Shown: piece after piece, positions 5,239 through 9,196 of the stretch
Layout: the number at the start of each line of letters is the position of its first letter
Position numbering within the stretch: the stretch's first letter is position 1
Assembly (NCBI GenBank): GCA_013695395.1
Contig: JACDAP010000175.1
Coordinates: 1-9,196, forward strand
Direction of reading: 5' to 3'
Length of the DNA: 9,196 nucleotides
From: Solirubrobacterales bacterium
GTDB taxonomy: Bacteria > Actinomycetota > Thermoleophilia > Solirubrobacterales > Solirubrobacteraceae
Notes under the pieces: generated by a model
Databases searched by the model: none
What the model was told of the DNA's origin: nothing
Seen by the model: the letters and a program-made list of their open reading frames with translations, nothing else
Position numbers and translations under genes: made by a program

Positions 5239-6500
5239 GCCAGCTCGACGCGCCTCGCACGCAGTCCGCCTACCGGCAGCAGGAGGAGAGCATCGAGCTC
5301 TCGCACCTCCCCGGTCCCGAGGGCGACGCCCCCGACCAGGAGCTGCTCACCCTGAACATGGGTCCGCATCACCCGGCCACCCACGGGGTGCTGCGGCTGC
5401 TGGTGACGCTCGAGGGCGAGGTGGTGCGCGACCTGAAGCCGATCATCGGCTACGTCCACACCGGGATCGAGAAGACGGCCGAGGACAAGCCGTACTGGAA
5501 GGTGATCCCCGTCGTCGAGCGGATGGACTACCTCGCCTACTTCACGAACGCGATGGCCTTCTGCGGCGCAACCGAGACCCTGCTCGACATCGAGGTCCCC
5601 AAGCGCGCGCAGTACCTGCGGGTCATCCACATGGAGCTCAACCGGATCGTCTCCCACCTCGTGTGGCTGGGGACGAGTGCGCTGGACGTCGGCGCGATGT
5701 CGATGCTCTGGTACTCCTTCCGCGAGAAGGAGACGATCCTCGACCTGTTCGAGTACTCCACCGGGCAGCGGATGCACACCCGGTACTTCCAGGTCGGTGG
5801 CGTGATCGAGGACATCCCCGCCGGCTGGACCGACAAGGTCCTCGAGTTCTGCAAGATCATGCCGGGCCGCGTCGACCAGTACGGCGCGCTGCTCAACAAG
5901 AACGAGATCCTGCTGCAGCGCCTGCGAAACGTCTGCGCGCTCGACGAGCAGACCCTCGTCGAGCTCGGCGTAACCGGGCCGCTGCTGCGCGCGGCGGGCA
6001 ACCCGTGGGACCTGCGCAAAGCGATGCCGTACTCCTCCTATGAGGACTTCGACTTCCAGGTGCCGATCGGGGTCAACGGCGACAACTACGACCGGTTCGC
6101 CGTGCGCATGCAGGAGATGAAGGAGTCGGTGAAGATCATCGAGCAGGCCGTCGCGATGCTGCCCGAAGGCCCGACGATGGTCGACGATCGCAAGATCGCG
6201 CTGCCGCCGCGCCACGAGCTCGCGACCTCGATGGAGGCGCTGATCCACCACTTCAAGCTCGTCACCGAGGGCTTCCGCGTCCCGCCGGGCGAGGTCTACT
6301 TCCCGGTCGAGGGCCCGCGCGGAGAGTACGGCTGCTTCGTCCGCTCCGACGGATCGAGCAAGCCCGCCCGCGTCCACATGCGCGACCCCTCGTTCGTGAA
6401 CCTGCAGGCGACCGCCGCGATGGTCAAGGACTCCTACATCGCCGACCTCATCGCGACCCTGGCGATGATGGACCCGGTGCTCGGAGGCATCGACCGATGA
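5235..6500 (+). CDS. nuoD: NADH-quinone oxidoreductase subunit D (49 kDa type)
   Basis: 421 aa connecting-arm subunit, related to NiFe-hydrogenase large subunits, that forms the quinone-reducing pocket of complex I with NuoB. After a polar 36-residue N-terminal stretch comes LNMGPHHPATHGVLRLLVTL. His50 and Tyr99 (in ERMDYL) are 49 residues apart, the same spacing as the quinone head-group ligands His59 and Tyr108 of the bovine 49 kDa subunit. The C-terminus DPVLGGIDR is typical: the hydrogenase metal cysteines are absent, as expected for complex I. Start ATG 5235 and stop TGA 6498-6500 both sit in ATGA overlaps with nuoC and nuoE. Confidence 0.98.
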   Translation: MSQLDAPRTQSAYRQQEESIELSHLPGPEGDAPDQELLTLNMGPHHPATHGVLRLLVTLEGEVVRDLKPIIGYVHTGIEKTAEDKPYWKVIPVVERMDYLAYFTNAMAFCGATETLLDIEVPKRAQYLRVIHMELNRIVSHLVWLGTSALDVGAMSMLWYSFREKETILDLFEYSTGQRMHTRYFQVGGVIEDIPAGWTDKVLEFCKIMPGRVDQYGALLNKNEILLQRLRNVCALDEQTLVELGVTGPLLRAAGNPWDLRKAMPYSSYEDFDFQVPIGVNGDNYDRFAVRMQEMKESVKIIEQAVAMLPEGPTMVDDRKIALPPRHELATSMEALIHHFKLVTEGFRVPPGEVYFPVEGPRGEYGCFVRSDGSSKPARVHMRDPSFVNLQATAAMVKDSYIADLIATLAMMDPVLGGIDR

Positions 6501-7201
6501 GCGAGGGCACCGCCGCCGAGAACGTCGGTACCACCGGGCTGCCCGAGGGCGATCTCACGCTCGGCCAGCACGTCGGCTCAGGCGAGATCCCCCGGTACGA
6601 AGGCGGCTCGCGGACGCCCGGCTGGGACGACCCGGTCGACCTGACCAAGGACCCGGCGGTGATCCCCGACCCGGCCGACTGCCCGGTGCCGGAGGAGCTC
6701 CGCGCCGAGATCGAGCGGCACATGGCGCTCTACCCGGACGCCCGCTCGGCCTCGATCCCCGCGCTGATGGCCGCGCAGAAGGTGCACGTCTGGTGCTCGC
6801 CGACGGCGATCGAGCAGGTCGCCTGCGTCATGCGCCTGACCCCCGGCTACCTGGCCGCGGTCGCGACCTTCTACGACATGCTCGAGACGAGCCCCGTCGG
6901 CCGGCACCGGGTCTACGTCTGCACGAACATCTCCTGCTCGCTGCGCGGCGCCGACGAGCTGCTGCTCCGCGTCCAGGAGGAGACCGCGGGCGACCCCGAT
7001 TTCAACGTGCGCGGCTTCGAGTGCCTGGGCGCCTGTGACATCGCGCCGATGGCCTCGGTCGACGACGTCTACGTAGGACCGGTAGAGCTCGACGAGGTGC
7101 CAGATCTCGTCGCGCAGATCCGGGCGGGCACCGAGGTGCTCCCGGAGAAGCAGATCATCCGGCGCAAGTCCGTCGACCCGAATGCGGTGAGCACGTCATG
7201 A
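6497..7201 (+). CDS. nuoE: NADH-quinone oxidoreductase subunit E (24 kDa type, cluster N1a), with long N-terminal extension
   Basis: 234 aa subunit of the NADH-oxidising arm, with a thioredoxin-like [2Fe-2S] domain carrying cluster N1a next to the FMN of NuoF. The ligands are Cys142 and Cys147 (CTNISC) plus Cys176 and Cys180 (CLGAC). The helical N-terminal domain runs from about 64 (VPEELRAEIERHMALYP) through ATFYDML at about 123-129. Residues 1-63 are an additional Gly/Pro/Asp-rich stretch with low predicted structure; many NuoE proteins are about 160-180 aa and lack it. GGAGG-like GGAGG at 6483-6487, 9 nt before ATG 6497, supports this start rather than a later one. It shares ATGA junctions with nuoD and nuoF. 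Confidence 0.96.
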   Translation: MSEGTAAENVGTTGLPEGDLTLGQHVGSGEIPRYEGGSRTPGWDDPVDLTKDPAVIPDPADCPVPEELRAEIERHMALYPDARSASIPALMAAQKVHVWCSPTAIEQVACVMRLTPGYLAAVATFYDMLETSPVGRHRVYVCTNISCSLRGADELLLRVQEETAGDPDFNVRGFECLGACDIAPMASVDDVYVGPVELDEVPDLVAQIRAGTEVLPEKQIIRRKSVDPNAVSTS

Positions 7202-8523
7202 GCCAGGAAGCGATCCTCTTCAAGGGCATCGACGAGCCGGGGCTCAACACCCTGGAGGTCTACAAGCGCCGCGGCGGGTACGGCGACGTCTTCAGGAAGG
7301 CGCTCTCCACCCCGCGCGACGCCCTCGTCACCGAACTCGTCGAGTCCGGCCTGCGCGGCCGCGGCGGCGCCGGCTTCTCGATGGGCAAGAAGGCCTCCTT
7401 CATGCCCAAGGGCGCGATGGACAAGTACCTCGTCTGCAACGCGGACGAGTCCGAGCCCGGCACCTTCAAGGACCGCGAGCTCATGACCAAGAGCCCGCAC
7501 ATGCTGATCGAGGGCATGATCATCGGCGCCTACGCCGCGGGCGCCACGCGCTCCTTCATCTACATCCGCGGTGAGTACGCCCAGCAGGCGGACATCCTCG
7601 ACGCCGCCGTGGCCGAGGCCTACGCCGACGGCCTGCTCGGCAAGCACATCCTCGGCAGCGACCACTCGCTCGAGATGCTCGTCCACCGCGGCGCGGGCGC
7701 CTACATCTGCGGCGAGGAGACCGGGCTGCTCGACTCGCTCGAGGGCAAGCGCGGCAATCCCCGCCTGAAGCCGCCGTTCCCCGCCAACCAGGGCCTCTAC
7801 CAGGGCCCGACCCTGATCAACAACGTCGAGACGCTCGCGACGATCCCGCACATCCTGGGGATGGGCGCGGCCGAGTACGCGAAGATCGGCGTGGAGAACT
7901 CGACCGGCACGAAGCTGATCTCCGTCAGCGGCCACGTCAAGCGGCCCGGCAACTACGAGATCGAGCTCGGCATGCCGGTGCGCGAGATCCTCTACGACCT
8001 GTGCGGCGGCATCGAGGGCGACCGCGAGGTCAAGTTCTACTTCCCCGGCGGCTCCTCCTCCCCCGTGCTCACGGGCGACGATCTGGACCTCCCGTACGAC
8101 TTCGACTCGATGGCCAAGGCGGGCTCGATGCTCGGCTCCGGCGCGATCATCGTCGTCGACGATCAGACCTCCGTGGTCGACGTCTGCCTGAAGCTCGCGC
8201 AGTTCTACAAGCACGAGTCCTGCGGCAAGTGCACCCCGTGCCGCGAGGGCACCCAGTGGACCGTGAAGATGCTCGAGCGGATCATCGCCGGCACCGCCAC
8301 CCCGATGGACCTCGACATCATGGCCTCGGTCCAGACGCAGATCATCGGCAACTGCCTCTGCGTGCTCGGCGACGCGATGGCGATGCCGGTCGGCTCGATG
8401 ATCGAGAAGTTCCGGCCCGAGTTCGAGGCCTACATCGAGGAGGCCCGCGCCCGCTCGGAGCGTGAGCTGATCGCGAGCCTCGAGGAGCCCGGCGAGGTCC
8501 CCCTCGTCGGCTCGCTGGTCTAG
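7198..8523 (+). CDS. nuoF: NADH-quinone oxidoreductase subunit F (51 kDa type, FMN and NADH site)
   Basis: 441 aa subunit that oxidises NADH, with FMN and [4Fe-4S] cluster N3. Seen: the FMN/NADH glycine-rich loop GLRGRGGAGF at 51-60; NADESEPGTFKDR at 81-93; GAYICGEETGLLDSLEGKRG at 167-186, part of the flavin pocket; and the N3 ligands Cys342, Cys345, Cys348 (ESCGKCTPCREG) and Cys388 (in CLCVLGDA). Just after the glycine loop the sequence is SMGKKASF, where most family members have PTG or STG, then KW; the Trp is Ala66 here. The start ATG 7198 overlaps nuoE as ATGA, with GGTGAG 6 nt upstream. The TAG stop is followed by a 14 nt gap before nuoG, the first non-overlapping junction of the operon. 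Confidence 0.98.
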   Translation: MSQEAILFKGIDEPGLNTLEVYKRRGGYGDVFRKALSTPRDALVTELVESGLRGRGGAGFSMGKKASFMPKGAMDKYLVCNADESEPGTFKDRELMTKSPHMLIEGMIIGAYAAGATRSFIYIRGEYAQQADILDAAVAEAYADGLLGKHILGSDHSLEMLVHRGAGAYICGEETGLLDSLEGKRGNPRLKPPFPANQGLYQGPTLINNVETLATIPHILGMGAAEYAKIGVENSTGTKLISVSGHVKRPGNYEIELGMPVREILYDLCGGIEGDREVKFYFPGGSSSPVLTGDDLDLPYDFDSMAKAGSMLGSGAIIVVDDQTSVVDVCLKLAQFYKHESCGKCTPCREGTQWTVKMLERIIAGTATPMDLDIMASVQTQIIGNCLCVLGDAMAMPVGSMIEKFRPEFEAYIEEARARSERELIASLEEPGEVPLVGSLV

Positions 8524-8537
8524 GGTCCGGCGCTCGC

Positions 8538-9196
8538 ATGCCGCGCCCCGCACCGAAGCTCATCACCTTCTCGATCGACGGTCGCGAGGTCGAGGCTCCC
8601 GAGAACGAGATGCTCGTCGACGCGGCCAAGCGCGGCGACGTCGAGATCCCCGTCTTCTGCTACGAGCCGAAGCTCGGCGCGCCCGTGGGCGCCTGCCGCA
8701 TGTGCCTCGTCGACATCGAGGGCATCCCGAAGCTGCAGACCGGCTGCTCCACCCCCGTCAAGGACGGCATGGTCGTCCACACGCAGACCGCCCGCGTGGC
8801 CGAGGCGCAGGAGGCGATCGTCGAGTTCCTGCTCATCAACCACCCGCTCGACTGCCCGGTCTGCGACAAGGGCGGCGAGTGCCCGCTCCAGGACGTCTCC
8901 TTCGGCTGGGGCGGCGGCAAGACCCGCTTCATCGAGCCCAAGCGCCACTTCAAGAAGCCGCTCGAGCTCTCACCGCTGATCGCGATCGACCGCGAGCGCT
9001 GCATCCTCTGCTACCGCTGCGTGCGCTTTTCGCAGGAGCTCTCCGAGGACTACCAGCTGGTCCTCCACGAGCGCGGCGCCGCGACCTTCGTCGGCACCTT
9101 CGACGGCCACCCGTACGTCGCGCCGTTCAGCGGCAACATCATCGAGCTGTGCCCCGTCGGCGCGCTCACCTCGCGGCCCTACCGCTTCCGCGCGCG
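8538..9196 (+). CDS. nuoG: NADH-quinone oxidoreductase subunit G, N-terminal part (3' truncated by window edge)
   Basis: The frame runs open from ATG 8538 to the window edge (219 codons), and continues beyond. This 75 kDa-type subunit carries the electron wire of the peripheral arm. All N-terminal ligands are visible: [2Fe-2S] N1b by Cys41, Cys53, Cys56 and Cys70 in a ferredoxin-like domain; [4Fe-4S] N5 by His102, Cys106, Cys109 and Cys115 (HPLDCPVCDKGGEC); and [4Fe-4S] N4 by Cys155, Cys158, Cys161 and Cys205 (CILCYRC, then CPVGAL). Whether the extra N7 cluster site and the complete molybdopterin-like domain exist cannot be seen. The start is the only ATG ahead of the homology, 14 nt after nuoF, with no good ribosome binding site. 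Third positions are almost all G or C, as in the rest of the operon. Confidence 0.97.
   Translation, partial: MPRPAPKLITFSIDGREVEAPENEMLVDAAKRGDVEIPVFCYEPKLGAPVGACRMCLVDIEGIPKLQTGCSTPVKDGMVVHTQTARVAEAQEAIVEFLLINHPLDCPVCDKGGECPLQDVSFGWGGGKTRFIEPKRHFKKPLELSPLIAIDRERCILCYRCVRFSQELSEDYQLVLHERGAATFVGTFDGHPYVAPFSGNIIELCPVGALTSRPYRFRA

Noticed and set aside
5226..6377. Minus-strand open frame (383 codons) opposite nuoD
   Set aside because: Antisense to nuoD with its conserved quinone-site motifs; no recognisable domain.
7069..8553. Long minus-strand open frame (494 codons) opposite nuoF
   Set aside because: It covers nuoF and parts of nuoE and nuoG in antisense. The composition (Arg, Ala, Leu, His, Asp rich, no domain) is that of a shadow frame.
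1..9196. CRISPR array, transposon, tRNA/rRNA gene or defence system
   Set aside because: No regularly spaced repeats, transposase frame, terminal inverted repeats, cloverleaf sequence or defence-gene motif was seen. Gaps between genes are all under 100 bp.

Overview
The window is very GC-rich, densely packed bacterial chromosomal DNA. Its main content is the start of a respiratory complex I operon (nuoA-B-C-D-E-F-G, with nuoG cut by the right edge). High GC, near-exclusive G/C third positions, transcription-unit starts without Shine-Dalgarno sequences, a standard two-domain SerRS and the sequence character of the Nuo proteins suggest an actinobacterium, probably Thermoleophilia (Solirubrobacterales/Gaiellales-like). 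That placement is my inference; no rRNA or species marker is present.

Layout: (1) 1-447 (+) is the C-terminal part of a class III nucleotide cyclase, open at the left edge. (2) 498-1754 (-) is seryl-tRNA synthetase, convergent with the cyclase. (3) 1835-2251/2266 (-) is a lipoprotein class I cytochrome c. (4) 2281-2709 (+) is a cupredoxin lipoprotein, divergent from the cytochrome. (5) 2706-3176 (+) is a flavin-reductase-like split-barrel protein that overlaps the cupredoxin stop codon. (6) 3180-3635 (-) is an unrecognised small four-helix membrane protein. (7) 3636-3684 is a compact divergent promoter/operator region. (8) 3685 to the right edge (+) is nuoABCDEFG.

How the genes work together: NuoE, NuoF and NuoG form the NADH-oxidising arm, with FMN and the Fe-S chain. 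NuoB, NuoC and NuoD form the connecting arm, with cluster N2 and the quinone pocket. NuoA is the first membrane subunit; the remaining membrane genes (nuoH-N) presumably lie beyond the right edge. All ligand residues I looked for are present, so the encoded complex looks functional. Genes A to F are translationally coupled by overlaps of 4-10 nt. The upstream cytochrome c and cupredoxin look like exported, lipid-anchored electron carriers, so much of the window concerns redox chemistry.

I found no mobile element, CRISPR array, tRNA, rRNA or defence island, and no strong evidence of a new multi-gene system. The points most worth a second look are a Rex-like palindrome in the nuo promoter, -10-like hexamers 8-10 nt before several starts that lack a Shine-Dalgarno sequence (leaderless mRNAs), a cupredoxin whose predicted axial copper ligand is Gln rather than Met, and a stem-loop that holds the stop codons of two convergent genes.
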